Source of the DNA: Pseudomonadota bacterium
Lineage (GTDB): Bacteria; Pseudomonadota; Gammaproteobacteria; Burkholderiales; Burkholderiaceae_C
Assembly: GCA_021808445.1 (NCBI GenBank)
Contig: JAKBBP010000002.1
Location: forward strand, 62,001-126,000
Direction of reading: 5' to 3'
DNA length: 64,000 nt
The translations under genes were made by a program, and so were the position numbers. Shown here one piece after another: positions 18,939 to 31,600 of the stretch. The notes below the pieces were generated by a model, which saw nothing but the letters and a program-made list of their open reading frames with translations, made no database searches and was not told where the DNA came from. How positions within the stretch are numbered: the first letter of the stretch is position 1; the number at the start of each line of letters is the position of its first letter.

Positions 18939-20123
18939 CTACTTCAAGGGCTGCGCGCGAGGCCCGCGCCCGCCGAGCTTGCGGTATACGGTGGCGCGGC
19001 TGACGCCCAGGGTCCGTGCGGCCTCGGCCACGTTGCCGCGCGCGCTGGCCACGGCCTGGCGCACCAGCGCGTCCTCCAGCTGCTGCAGCGACATGCGGCT
19101 GCGCGCCGAAGCCAGCGGTCCCCGGGCTTCCTGCCCGGCACGCCGGGCGCGCAATTGCACCAGCAGGCCGGACCACAGGGCGAGCTCCATCGGGCCGGTA
19201 TCCAGCAGCTCGGAGGCCCGTGCATGGTCGAACAGGCGCTGCGGTGCCAGCGCGAACACCTCTCCGGCGTGCACCAGCGAGCCCAGGCCGGCCAGCTGGG
19301 GCAGCAGCGCCCGCGCCGCGCGGTTGGCGGCCACGATCCAGCCGTCGGCATCCAGCCCCAGCAGGGCGTCGGACTCTCCGCCCAGTTCATGCCCGGGCCA
19401 GTTCAGGCGCAGGCTCAGCGCATGCGGGCGCGCGAGCACCAGCGCGTTCTCGATGCGCCTGGCCGCCTGCGCGGCGAGGTCGGCCAGCTCGGGGCGCTCC
19501 TGCGCGTCCACGCCGGTGAGGTCGAGCATGCCCACGCAATGCCCGTCGGGTCCGAACAGCGGCGCGCCGGCGCAGCTGTAGACCGAGGTGTCGCGATAGA
19601 AATGCTCGCCGCGGTGCAGCCAGACCGGCTGCAGCTCCCCCAGGGCCGCCCCGATGGCGCTGGTGCCGATGCTGGCCTCGGACAGGTCCACCCCGGTGCG
19701 CGCGATGCAGCGCACCCGCCGGTCGGCGCGATCGAGCGCGCCGCGCACGTCGATCACCATGCCCTGGGCATCGGTCAGCATGGCGAAGTAATGGGTGCGC
19801 GCGATGGCGCGTGCAAGCTGATCGAGCAGCGGTGCCGCCACCTTCAGCAGATCGTGGTGCCTTTCCTCGCTGGCCTTGAGCGCGGACCGGGGCACGCAGT
19901 CGAATTCCACCCGCTCCTCGGGGCGGCGCCCCCGCTGCAGGCAGCGCCGCCACGAGCGCTGGATCCAGTCCCGCTGCGCCCCCAGCACTTGCGGCGGCAG
20001 CTCCCGGCCCTCTCCCATGACCAGGCGCCGGGCCTGGGCGATGTCGAGCAGTCGGGCTTCGGCGGGGAGGGCGGTGACGGCGTGCATGGGACGGGGCGTC
20101 GCGGATTGCGAGGTGTGTTCCAT
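18939..20123 (-). CDS. GAF-domain/Fis-type transcriptional regulator without AAA+ module
   Basis: A 394-residue protein resembling the sensor part of AcoR-type activators. A GAF-like domain spans about residues 70-215 (HYFAMLTDAQGMVIDVRG, GTSAIGAAL, YSCAGAPLFGPDGHCVGMLD). The region around 230-320 is PAS-like (LLGLDADGWIVAANRAAR). The C-terminus is a Fis-type HTH with GNVAEAARTLGVSRATVYRKL. The sigma-54 AAA+ module usual in AcoR (GAFTGA and Walker motifs) is absent, so it cannot be a normal sigma-54 activator. It is divergent from the molybdenum hydroxylase genes and probably controls them. The start may be at 20123 or at 20087; neither has a good ribosome site. Confidence 0.75.
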   Translation of the reverse strand: MEHTSQSATPRPMHAVTALPAEARLLDIAQARRLVMGEGRELPPQVLGAQRDWIQRSWRRCLQRGRRPEERVEFDCVPRSALKASEERHHDLLKVAAPLLDQLARAIARTHYFAMLTDAQGMVIDVRGALDRADRRVRCIARTGVDLSEASIGTSAIGAALGELQPVWLHRGEHFYRDTSVYSCAGAPLFGPDGHCVGMLDLTGVDAQERPELADLAAQAARRIENALVLARPHALSLRLNWPGHELGGESDALLGLDADGWIVAANRAARALLPQLAGLGSLVHAGEVFALAPQRLFDHARASELLDTGPMELALWSGLLVQLRARRAGQEARGPLASARSRMSLQQLEDALVRQAVASARGNVAEAARTLGVSRATVYRKLGGRGPRAQPLK

Positions 20124-20173
20124 TTTGAGAAATTTCGAGGCGACCGGGCTCGAACTCGGTGTTTTCCCTGCAA

Positions 20174-20200
20174 TCCCTGACTTGAGACGGTCATCAGGGA
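20174..20200. promoter_or_regulatory. Inverted repeat, candidate operator for the hydroxylase genes
   Basis: TCCCTGA and TCAGGGA form a perfect 7-bp inverted repeat with a 13-bp spacer. It overlaps the -35 element and spacer of the candidate promoter for the 2Fe-2S subunit gene, a position that suits repression or regulated activation. Confidence 0.45.
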
Positions 20201-20210
20201 CTCCAACAAT
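20182..20210 (+). promoter_or_regulatory. Candidate sigma-70 promoter for the hydroxylase genes
   Basis: TTGAGA (20182-20187), a 17-bp spacer and AACAAT (20205-20210), each matching 4 of 6 consensus bases, end 64 bp before the first structural gene. Confidence 0.4.
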
Positions 20211-20273
20211 GGTTCCGATCAGCATAACTGCGTGCCGGCGCTTTGTCCGCACGCTGTCACGAGGAGACCCGCG

Positions 20274-20744
20274 ATGCAAGTCACGTTGACCGTCAATGGG
20301 CGCAGGGCGTCGATCGACGTCGCCCCCAATACCCTGCTGGTGCAGGCGCTGCGCGAGCACCTGCGACTGACCGGAACCCATGTCGGTTGCGACACCGCCC
20401 AGTGCGGGGCCTGCACCGTGCTGATGGACGGCAAGGCCGTCAAGTCCTGCAACCTGCTCGCCGCCCAGGCCGACGGGGCCGAGGTCACCACCATCGAGGG
20501 CCTGGCCGCCGCCGACGGCACGCTGCATCCGATGCAGGCCGCGTTCAAGGAGTGCCACGGCCTGCAATGCGGCTTCTGCACCCCGGGCATGGTGATGAGC
20601 TCCATCGACCTGTGCCGCCGGCATCCGCAGGCCGGCGAGGCCGAGGTGCGAGAGCTGCTCGAGGGCAACCTGTGCCGCTGCACGGGGTACCACAACATCG
20701 TGAAGGCCGTGCTCAAGGGCCGCGAGGCCATGGCCGGGTCCTGA
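20274..20744 (+). CDS. Molybdenum hydroxylase small subunit, two 2Fe-2S clusters (CoxS-like)
   Basis: A 156-residue iron-sulfur subunit of the xanthine oxidase/CO dehydrogenase family that carries electrons from molybdenum to FAD. The plant-ferredoxin-type cluster is bound by Cys39, Cys44, Cys47 and Cys59 ([12 protein letters not shown]). The second cluster is bound by Cys99, Cys102, Cys134 and Cys136 (LQCGFCTPG and NLCRCTGYH). All eight cysteines are present. GAGGAG lies 7 nt before the ATG at 20274; the longer frame has no support. It is followed by the large subunit and then the FAD subunit, an S-L-M order typical of form II (CODH-like) clusters. Confidence 0.9.
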   Translation: MQVTLTVNGRRASIDVAPNTLLVQALREHLRLTGTHVGCDTAQCGACTVLMDGKAVKSCNLLAAQADGAEVTTIEGLAAADGTLHPMQAAFKECHGLQCGFCTPGMVMSSIDLCRRHPQAGEAEVRELLEGNLCRCTGYHNIVKAVLKGREAMAGS

Positions 20745-20787
20745 TCCCGCGCATCCCGCGACCGCCATATTCCCCAGGAGACACGAC

Positions 20788-23172
<2,385 letters not shown>

Positions 23173-23186
23173 GGAGCCACGCCATC

Positions 23187-23981
23187 ATGTACGCCTTCGA
23201 ACTGCAACGAGCCACCAGCGTCGCCGATGCGGCACGCCATGCCGCCGCCGGCGCGCGCCCGCTGGCCGGGGGGCAGACCCTGCTGGCGGCGATGAAGCTG
23301 CGCATCGCCCAGCCCGACGCACTGGTGGATCTGTCCGGGGTGCGCGAACTGGCCGGCATCGCGCGCCAGGGCGCGGCGCTGCGCATCGGCGCCATGACCC
23401 GTCACGCCGACGTGGCCGCGAGCGCCGAAGTGCGCCAGGCCTTGCCGGCGCTGGCCGATCTGGCCGCGCACATCGGCGATCGCCAGGTGCGCGCGATGGG
23501 CACGCTGGGCGGCTCGGTGGCCAACGACGACCCGGCTGCCTGCTATCCGTCCGCGGTGCTTGCGCTGGGCGCCACGGTGCACACCACCAGCCGCGCCATC
23601 GCCGCCGACGATTTCTTCCTCGGACTGTTCACCACCGCGCTGCAGGACGGGGAACTGATCACCGCCATCGATTTCCCCATCCCGCGCCGGGCCGCCTACA
23701 TGAAATTCCGGCAGCCTGCCTCGCGCTTCGCCCTGATCGGGGTGTTCGTCGCCCAGCGCGACGACGGGGTGCGCGTGGCGGTGACCGGGGGAGGCAACGG
23801 CGTGTTCCGGCATGCGGGCCTGGAGCAGGCACTGAGCGCCAGCTTCACCCCGCAGGCGGCGGCCGGCGTGCGCATCGACGCCTCCGAGCTGGCCACCGAC
23901 CTGCACGCCACCGCCGAATATCGCGCCAACCTGATTGGCGTGATGGCACAGCGCGCGGTCGCCAAGGCACTGGGGAGCTGA
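23187..23981 (+). CDS. Molybdenum hydroxylase FAD-binding medium subunit (CoxM-like)
   Basis: A 264-residue flavoprotein subunit that passes electrons from the 2Fe-2S subunit to the acceptor. FAD-binding motifs of the family are PLAGGQTLLAAMK (residues 27-39; usually AGGTSL or AGGQSL) and MGTLGGSVANDDPAACYP. It is slightly shorter than the usual 280-290 residues, with a short C-terminal domain. The ATG at 23187 follows GAGGAG. The stop codon abuts the GTG start of the downstream ATPase gene with no gap, so it is in the same operon. Confidence 0.88.
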   Translation: MYAFELQRATSVADAARHAAAGARPLAGGQTLLAAMKLRIAQPDALVDLSGVRELAGIARQGAALRIGAMTRHADVAASAEVRQALPALADLAAHIGDRQVRAMGTLGGSVANDDPAACYPSAVLALGATVHTTSRAIAADDFFLGLFTTALQDGELITAIDFPIPRRAAYMKFRQPASRFALIGVFVAQRDDGVRVAVTGGGNGVFRHAGLEQALSASFTPQAAAGVRIDASELATDLHATAEYRANLIGVMAQRAVAKALGS

Positions 23982-24881
<900 letters not shown>

Positions 24882-24895
24882 CCACGCCCCGCGCC

Positions 24896-26077
24896 ATGCT
24901 GCTGGGCGACGCGCGCCGGGGCAAGCTGCTGGGCAACCTGGCCGCCTTCGCGCGCACCCTGCGCCGCGCCGGTCTTCCCGTGGACGCCTCGCGCGTGGCG
25001 CTGGCCGCGCAGGCCGTGCAGGAAGTCGGCCTGGGCCGGCGCGATGACCTGGGTGCCGCGCTGGAGTCGGTGCTGGTCGGGCGCGAGCGCGACCGGGCGG
25101 TGTTCCGCGAGTTGTTCGATGCCTTTTTCCGCGACCCCGAGGTCGCCTCCAAGCTGCTGGCGCAGATGCTGCCCAGCGCCGAGGGGCGGGCGGATCCTCC
25201 GCGCCAGCGTCCACGTGTGCGCGAGGCCCTGGCGGCACCCCGTGCCGCGAAGGCCGGCCTGGCACCTCCCGAGCAGGCGCTGGAGCTGGATGCCTGCATG
25301 AGCGCCAGCGATCGGAGCCGTCTGCGACACGCCGACTTCAACGCCCTGGGGGCGCAGGAGTACCTGCTGCTCGAGCGCCTGGCGCGCGAAGTGCCGCTGC
25401 CCCTGCCCGAGCTTCCCGTACGCCGGCTGCGCCGCGGCTTGCGCGGCGCCAGGGCCGACTGGCCTCGGCTGCTGCGGGAGGCTGCGCGCTGTGGCGGGGA
25501 ATGCGCCTGGCTGCCCCGCCTGCGCAGGCGCAGGGAGGCACCGCCTCTGCTGCTGCTGGTGGACGTCTCCGGCTCCATGGAGCGCTATGCACGCCTGCTG
25601 CTGGCCTTCCTGCACGCCGCCACGCGCGGCCTGCGGCGGCGCGACGTGTTCGCCGTGGGGACCAGCCTCACCGACCTGACGCCGGCCTTCGCGCTGCCCG
25701 ACGGCGACGACATGCTGGCCGCCGCCGGCGCGGCGGTCGCGGACTTCGCCGGCGGCACGCGGCTGGGCGATTGCCTGGCCGAGCTGCGTCGCCGGCACGG
25801 GCGGCGCCTGGTCGGCAGGCGCACCCTGGTGCTGTTGATCAGCGACGGCCTGGACACGGGCGAGCCGCAATGCCTGCGCGACGAACTCCAATGGCTGCGC
25901 CGGCGCAGCCGGCGCCTGCTGTGGCTCAATCCACTGCTGCGCTTCGATGCCTACCAACCCAGCGCTCGCGGAGCCGCCGCGCTGCACGCGGCCAGCGATG
26001 CGATGCTCGCGGTGCACAACCTGCTGAGCCTGGAGCAGCTGGCCTCGAGCCTGGCTCGGCTGCTGGGCCCTCGCTGA
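24896..26077 (+). CDS. VWA-domain protein (CoxE-like)
   Basis: A 393-residue CoxE-type protein. The C-terminal half is a von Willebrand factor A domain with the metal-ion-dependent adhesion site at Asp223 (DVSGSM), a conserved threonine in GGTRLGD and an aspartate in LISDGLDTGEP. The N-terminal half is helical and Arg-rich. It is the usual partner of the MoxR ATPase just upstream (14-bp gap). The ATG at 24896 lacks a strong ribosome site and may rely on coupling. It converges on the MocA-like gene with a 61-bp gap, which contains a CCCGCG/CGCGGG hairpin but no T-tract. Confidence 0.85.
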   Translation: MLLGDARRGKLLGNLAAFARTLRRAGLPVDASRVALAAQAVQEVGLGRRDDLGAALESVLVGRERDRAVFRELFDAFFRDPEVASKLLAQMLPSAEGRADPPRQRPRVREALAAPRAAKAGLAPPEQALELDACMSASDRSRLRHADFNALGAQEYLLLERLAREVPLPLPELPVRRLRRGLRGARADWPRLLREAARCGGECAWLPRLRRRREAPPLLLLVDVSGSMERYARLLLAFLHAATRGLRRRDVFAVGTSLTDLTPAFALPDGDDMLAAAGAAVADFAGGTRLGDCLAELRRRHGRRLVGRRTLVLLISDGLDTGEPQCLRDELQWLRRRSRRLLWLNPLLRFDAYQPSARGAAALHAASDAMLAVHNLLSLEQLASSLARLLGPR

Positions 26078-26138
26078 GCGTCCCCGCGAGGCCCGTGCCG
26101 CGGGAGGCGTCGCCGCCGCAGGGGCCCGTCAGCACGGC

Positions 26139-26735
26139 TCAGGCCTTCTGGCGCGTGGCCAGCGCGAGATGCTCGGGTTCGTCCACGTCCAGCAGCAGCC
26201 CGGGGTCTTCGAGCTCCAGCCACTGCAAGGCGTGGCGTTGGGCCTGCAGGACGCTGCGCGCCCCGCTGTCGCCACGCAGGGCCAGCAGCTCCTGGGCGAA
26301 ATCGCTTCCAAAGCCGACCGGATGCCCGCGCAGGCCGCCGTGCGTGGGCAGCACGATGTTGCCGGGACGCAGCGCGTGCGCCACCGCGGAGATGCTCGCT
26401 GCCTGCACCGAGGGCATGTCGCCCAGGCCTATCAGCCAGCCGTCGGCACGCGGGGTCTGCAGCACGCCCCAGGCCAGCGAATGCGCCATGCCCAGATCGG
26501 AGTCGGCGCAGAAGGTGCTCGGCACGCCGAGTTCGAGCAACTGCGCGGCCAGTTCCCGCTCCTGTTCGTCGGACTCGCGCAGCACCACCAGCAAATCGTC
26601 CAGCACGTGGTCGCGGGCATCCAGCCAGCGCTGCACCGTGCGCAGCAGCATGGGCTGGCCGTCGAGTTTCGCGCGTCGTTTGTCGGTGCCGAAGCGGCGC
26701 GATCGCCCGGCGGCCAGCACGAGGCCCTGGATCAT
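26139..26735 (-). CDS. MobA/MocA-like molybdenum cofactor nucleotidyltransferase
   Basis: A 198-residue nucleotidyltransferase. The N-terminal signature VLAAGRSRRFGTDKR is that of MobA/MocA enzymes, which attach CMP or GMP to molybdopterin. GLGDMPSV carries the metal-binding aspartate and GHPVGFGSDFAQELLALRGDSGAR is the MocA-type segment. Because xanthine-oxidase-family enzymes need the cytosine dinucleotide form, MocA (CTP-specific) is the better guess given the neighbouring hydroxylase. The start at 26735 is the methionine of MIQGLVLAAG; a longer frame would add 37 unrelated residues. Confidence 0.8.
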   Translation of the reverse strand: MIQGLVLAAGRSRRFGTDKRRAKLDGQPMLLRTVQRWLDARDHVLDDLLVVLRESDEQERELAAQLLELGVPSTFCADSDLGMAHSLAWGVLQTPRADGWLIGLGDMPSVQAASISAVAHALRPGNIVLPTHGGLRGHPVGFGSDFAQELLALRGDSGARSVLQAQRHALQWLELEDPGLLLDVDEPEHLALATRQKA

Positions 26736-26806
26736 GCAGGCATTGTCCGGGGACGCACCCGCGCCGCGCAAGCCGGGTCGGGGCGGGGTTTTCCTGCAGG
26801 TACAGC

Positions 26807-26837
26807 CCCTGCGCCAGGCGTATGCCACGGCGCAGGG
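26807..26837 (-). terminator. Strong hairpin after soeC, terminator-like but without T-tract
   Basis: CCCTGCGCC and GGCGCAGGG form a perfect 9-bp stem around a 13-nt loop, whose inner GGC/GCC can add 3 bp. It lies 50 bp after the soeC stop and 72 bp before the MocA-like start on the same strand. No U-rich stretch follows, so it may stabilise the transcript 3' end or act with Rho. Confidence 0.4.
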
Positions 26838-26886
26838 CGCCTGCACGCGGCCCCCTGCGCTGCTGTCACATCCTGCTCATGGGCAA

Positions 26887-27813
26887 CTATTGCGCAGCGG
26901 CGTAGTAGTGGTTTTGTGGGTGATCGACCTGGGCGAAGAAGTCCCAGCGCTCTCCCAGCAATGCCGTGAATTGCACGAGCGACAAGGCAAGCAGCCATGA
27001 GGCTCGCGGCTGCGACCAGGCGATGGCCCCCAGCGCCAGGGTGGGCAGCGCGAATCCTGCGAGCATGTACAGGCTGCGCAGCCGGCGCAGCAGCAGAGCG
27101 CTGGCCTGCAGGCCGAATTCCTCCAGGTTGAAGCTGCCGGCCGTGAAGCCGCGCGAGACCTGGCGTACCGGGCGAGCGCCCGCGCCGATGGCGCCCTGGG
27201 GGGTGCCGGCGCGTCGCAGGCGCCGCAGCCGGGCCAGCGCGCCGGCGCGCGACATCCAGGCCAGCAGTGACCACACCAGGGCGAGGCGTTGCAGCCAGGC
27301 AGCCGCCGGCGCATGGTGCAGGGCCAGCCAGGCGGCGCCCAGCAGGTGGCCGCTGGCCAGGCCCATGAGGGCGAAATTCAGCGGGGTCAGCGGCGTGGCC
27401 CATTCACGGATGAAGGCGATGGCCGCGTACACCTTGCCCGTGCAAAGCCAGAGCAGCAGGGCCGCCAGCACGGTCAGCCCGCGCAACCAGCCGGGCCAGC
27501 TGCCGTGGTGCTCGAGCAGCAAGGCCGAGGCCAGGCTCAGCGCCAGGAAGGCTGGCACCGCGATGACCTCGCGCGACAGCCAGGAGCTGCGCCACATGGC
27601 CGCGGCACGCCAGGCGCGAAGCGGCTGGCCCAGGTGCGCGAAGGAACAGCCCAGGGCCACCGCGCCCAGCGCGAAGCCGAGCAGCAGGCCATCGCGCAGC
27701 ACCGGGGCGGCGGCGCCGCCGGGAAGCAGGCCGGCGAGGGCCAGCGCGACCACCAATCCCTGAGCGCAGCCGAGCAGGGTGGTGAACCAGATGACGGACC
27801 AGGCAGGACGCAT
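26887..27813 (-). CDS. soeC: DmsC/SoeC-type membrane anchor subunit
   Basis: A 308-residue membrane protein with about eight hydrophobic helices, of the DmsC family that anchors molybdopterin enzymes and exchanges electrons with the quinone pool. It starts MRPAWSVIWFTTLLGCAQGL and includes CSFAHLGQPLRAWRA and SWLSREVI, which are typical of the family. It follows the iron-sulfur subunit by 24 bp and is the last gene of soeABC. With a SoeA that lacks a Tat signal, the complex should face the cytoplasm, as known for SoeABC of Allochromatium vinosum. Confidence 0.8.
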   Translation of the reverse strand: MRPAWSVIWFTTLLGCAQGLVVALALAGLLPGGAAAPVLRDGLLLGFALGAVALGCSFAHLGQPLRAWRAAAMWRSSWLSREVIAVPAFLALSLASALLLEHHGSWPGWLRGLTVLAALLLWLCTGKVYAAIAFIREWATPLTPLNFALMGLASGHLLGAAWLALHHAPAAAWLQRLALVWSLLAWMSRAGALARLRRLRRAGTPQGAIGAGARPVRQVSRGFTAGSFNLEEFGLQASALLLRRLRSLYMLAGFALPTLALGAIAWSQPRASWLLALSLVQFTALLGERWDFFAQVDHPQNHYYAAAQ

Positions 27814-27837
27814 GGAGGGCTTTTCGTCGAGGAGGGT

Positions 27838-28629
27838 TCAGTGGCGTGCCGGCGCGGCGTCGCGGACGGCGTGGGTCGGGGTGGATGCCGGTCGCGCGAC
27901 CTCGCCGGCCAGGCCGATCAGCGCGCCCAGCCAGTCGAGCACCCCGGTTGCCCGCGGCGCGCTCGCGGCTGGCGTCGCCTGCTGCGCGGTCTGCGCCTCG
28001 GGGGTGGCCTCGCGCATGCTGCGCCGAGGCAGGTAATGGTTGGCCGGGCGCGTGCCCAGCTCGGGCATCGGCGCGAAGCCGCCGCGTTCGGCGATGGCAC
28101 GCGACACCTCCGAATGCGGATCGTCCACGTCGCCGAACAGGCGAGCGTTGGTCGGACAGGCGTTCACGCAGGCCGGCTTGCGCCGGCTTTCGGGAATCGT
28201 GCTGTCGTGCACCCGGTCCACGCACAGGGTGCACTTGGTCATCACGCCGCGCGGTTCGTCGAATTCGCGCGCGCCGTAGGGACAGGCCCAGGAGCAGTAC
28301 TTGCAGCCGATGCACTTGTCGGCATCGACCAGCACGATGCCGTCCTCGGCGCGCTTGTAGGAGGCGCCGGTGGGGCAAACCGGCACGCAGGGAGCATCCT
28401 TGCAGTGCAGGCAGCTCTTCGGGAAATGCAGCACCTCGGTGGCCGGGAAGGCGCCCACCTCGAAGGTCTGCACGCGGTTGAAGAACACCCCCGAGGTGTC
28501 GGGGCCGAAAGGATCCACGTCGCTCAGCGGACCCGCCGCGCCCGACGTGTTCCATTGCTTGCAGGAGGTGACGCAGGCGTGGCAGCCCACGCACACGTCC
28601 AGGTCGATGACCAGGGCGAGCTGGGTCAT
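27838..28629 (-). CDS. soeB: Four-cluster ferredoxin subunit (SoeB/DmsB-like)
   Basis: A 263-residue electron-transfer subunit with four cysteine groups for [4Fe-4S] clusters: CVGCHACVTSC, CLHCKDAPCVPVCP, CIGCKYCSWACP, and CTLC with CVNACP. It connects the molybdopterin subunit to the membrane anchor. The C-terminal 60 residues are Ala/Pro-rich and variable. Its start codon overlaps the soeA stop in an ATGA arrangement, so the two are translationally coupled. No signal peptide is seen, consistent with a cytoplasmic complex. Confidence 0.87.
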   Translation of the reverse strand: MTQLALVIDLDVCVGCHACVTSCKQWNTSGAAGPLSDVDPFGPDTSGVFFNRVQTFEVGAFPATEVLHFPKSCLHCKDAPCVPVCPTGASYKRAEDGIVLVDADKCIGCKYCSWACPYGAREFDEPRGVMTKCTLCVDRVHDSTIPESRRKPACVNACPTNARLFGDVDDPHSEVSRAIAERGGFAPMPELGTRPANHYLPRRSMREATPEAQTAQQATPAASAPRATGVLDWLGALIGLAGEVARPASTPTHAVRDAAPARH

Positions 28630-31600
28630 GGCTGGGTCCTTTGCTCGAGTTCGGTGGTGGCTTCGCGAGTCGTCTCGGGGCGCCTGCGGGCCCCGGCCAT
28701 GTACTGAAGGATGCGCCGCGCGGTGCCGGACGCGCGCAACTGGCCCGGAGCCGCCGGCGGAGCCTCGTGCGAAGGCCAGGTCCGCTGCGCCGCCAGCGGC
28801 TGCAGGTCCTCGCGCACCGGGTGCAGCGCCTCGCCGTGCACGCTGGCGTAACGGGCCGGCTCGGCGTCGGCGCTGGTGTCGTCGGCGCGCGCCGGACGAA
28901 TGCGCACCCGCAGGTCGTACCAGCCGGCCTGTCCGGTCACCGGATCGCTGTTCGACAGGGGGCCGTGGCCGCCGGGCAATTCGTCGGTGATCACGTGGTT
29001 GAGCAGGAAGCCTCGGCGCGACTCGTCGGCTCCCGGCTCCAGGCCCCACATGCCCGCGGCCTTTCCGATGGCATTCCAGGTCCACACGGTTCCAGGCTCG
29101 ACCGCTTCGGAATATTGCGCCAGGCAGCGCACCTTGCCCCAGGGGGACTCCACCCACATCCAGGCGCCGTCCTCGATGCCGGCGGCGCGCGCCGTGGACG
29201 GGTGCAGGTGCAGGCGGTTGTGGCCGTGGATCTGGCGCAGCCACGCATTCTGCGAGTCCCAGGCGTGGTACATGGCCATCGGACGCTGGGTCACCGCGGC
29301 CAGCGGGAAGGCTTCCAGGTCGACGACCTGCTGTTCCAGCGGCGGGCTCCATCGCGGCAGCGGATCGAAGTGCTCGAACACCCTGTCGCGCAGGTGCTGC
29401 GGCGGGTGGCGCCCCTCGCCCTCGCCCCGCGCGGCAAGCCGGAAGGACTGCAGGATGTCACTGTAGATCGCGATCACTGCCGGCAGATCCAGCTTGCGCC
29501 AGCCCTGCTCGCGGGCGTAGCGCAGGTAGTCGCGGTTCGCTCCGCGCATGTAGCGCATCGCCTGGGGCAGGTGGGTCAGGTGCACGCAGTCGTGGCTGGC
29601 GTACTGTTCCCATTGCCGAGGATTGGGTTCGCCCTTGAGCGAGCGGGAGCCGTCGGCACCGCGCCAGCCGCTGAGAAAGCCGATGCCCGAGCCGGGAGCC
29701 GTCTCGTAGCCGACGATGAACTCCGGGTAGCCGGCGTACTTGCGGCTTCCGTCGGGCAGCGTGAAGGACGGAAAGCGCAGACGGGAGGCCAGTTCGATCA
29801 ACACTTCCTGGAAGGGCTTGCATTCGCCCAGCGGCGGAACCACGGGGACGCGCACCGAATCCATCGCACCGTCGAATTCGGAGATCGGGCGGTCCAGCAT
29901 GGACATCGCGTCGTGCCGTTCCAGGTAGGTGGTGTCGGGCAGCACGAGGTCGGCGAAGGCCGTCATCTCGCTGTGGAAGGCGTCGGCCACCACCAGGAAG
30001 GGAATGCGGTACTCGCCGGAGGCATCGCGGTCGCTGAGCATGCGGCGCACCCGCTGCGTGTTCATCGACGAGTTCCAGGCCATGTTGGACATGAAGATCA
30101 TCAAGGTGTCGATGGGGTAGGGGTCCCCTCGCCACGCGTTGGTGATCACGTTGTGCATCAGCCCGTGCACGGCCAGCGGATGCTCCCAGGAGAAAGCCTT
30201 GTCGATGCGCATGGGGCGGCCCTGCTCGTCGACCATCAGCTCCGCAGGGCGCGTGGGCCAGCCCAGGGGGGCCGCGGGCAGCGGGGTGTTCGGGCGCACC
30301 TGGTCCCAGCCGCTGACGGTGCGCACGCTGGGCGGAATTTCCTTCGGGTAGGGCGGCTTGTGGCGAAAGCCCCCCGGTACATCGATGGTGCCCAGCAGAC
30401 TCATCAGCACGGCCAGGCCACGGATGGTCTGGAAGCCGTTCGAATGCGCGGCCAGCCCGCGCATGGCGTGGAAGGCCAGCGGGCGGGCGCGCACGGTGGC
30501 GTGCTCGCGGCCCCACCAGTCGGTCCAGGGCTGGGGTTCGTCCCAGGCCTGGTCCAGCGCGCAGTGCGCCATCTCCTCGGCCAGACGCTCGATGCGCGCG
30601 GCGGGAATGCCGGTGATCTCCGCGGCCCATCCGGGCGTGCAGTCCTCGGTTTGCTCGCGCAGCAACTGCAGCGCGGTGGCCACGGGCGTGCCGTCGGGCA
30701 TGGTGTGGTGTCCCCACAGCGTGGGTCGCGCGCCCTCGCTCCAGGCCGGCACCGGGGCCTGCGCGGCCTCGTCCCACCACCAGAAATTCAGAGGCGCGTC
30801 GGGCGAACCCTCGTCGGCATCGGGGTTGCGCAGCAGCATGCCGTCCTGCGGGTGGCCTGCCTGCACCCGAACGAGTTGCGCGGCGTTGGTGTAGCGCGCG
30901 GCAAACTCCAGATCGAAGCGCTCGCGTCGCAGCAACAGGTGCAGCAGCGCCATGAACAGCGCGCCGTCGGTGCCCGGGCGGATGGGGATCCACTCGTCGG
31001 CCACCGCCGAGTAGCCGGTGCGCACCGGATTGATGGAGACAAAGCGTCCGCCCCGGCGCTTGAACTCGGAGATCGCGGTCTTGAGGGGATTGCTGTGGTG
31101 GTCCTCGGCGGTGCCGATCATCACGAACAGCTTCGCGCGTTCCAGGTCCGGGCCGCCGAATTCCCAGAAACTGCCGCCCACCGTATAGATCATGCCCGCG
31201 GCCATGTTCACCGAGCAGAAGCCTCCGTGCGCGGCGTAGTTCGGAGTCCCGAACTCGCGCGCGAACAGGCCGGTGAGGGCCTGCATCTGGTCACGTCCCG
31301 TGAACAGCGCGAAGCGCTTGGGATCCGTGGCGCGCAGATGCCCCAGGCGTTGCTCGAGCAGGGCGAATGCCTCGTCCCAGGAGATGGGCTCGAATTCTCC
31401 GGCTCCGCGCTCGGAGCCCGGCTTGCGACGCAGCGGGCGGCTCAGGCGGGCCGGCGAGACCTGCTTCATGATGCCGGCCGAGCCCTTGGCGCAGATCACT
31501 CCCTTGTTCAACGGATGGTTCGGATTGCCCTCGATGAACCGCACCTCTCCGTCGCGTACGTGCACGTTGATGCCGCAGCGACAGGCGCACATGTAACAGG

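Noticed and set aside
18939-20123. Full AcoR-type sigma-54 activator
   Set aside because: No Walker A, GAFTGA or other AAA+ motif is present between the GAF part and the Fis-type HTH.
26083-26104. CCCGCG/CGCGGG hairpin as terminator after the CoxE-like gene
   Set aside because: The stem is only 6 bp with a 10-nt loop and no T-run, so it is weak support in such GC-rich DNA.
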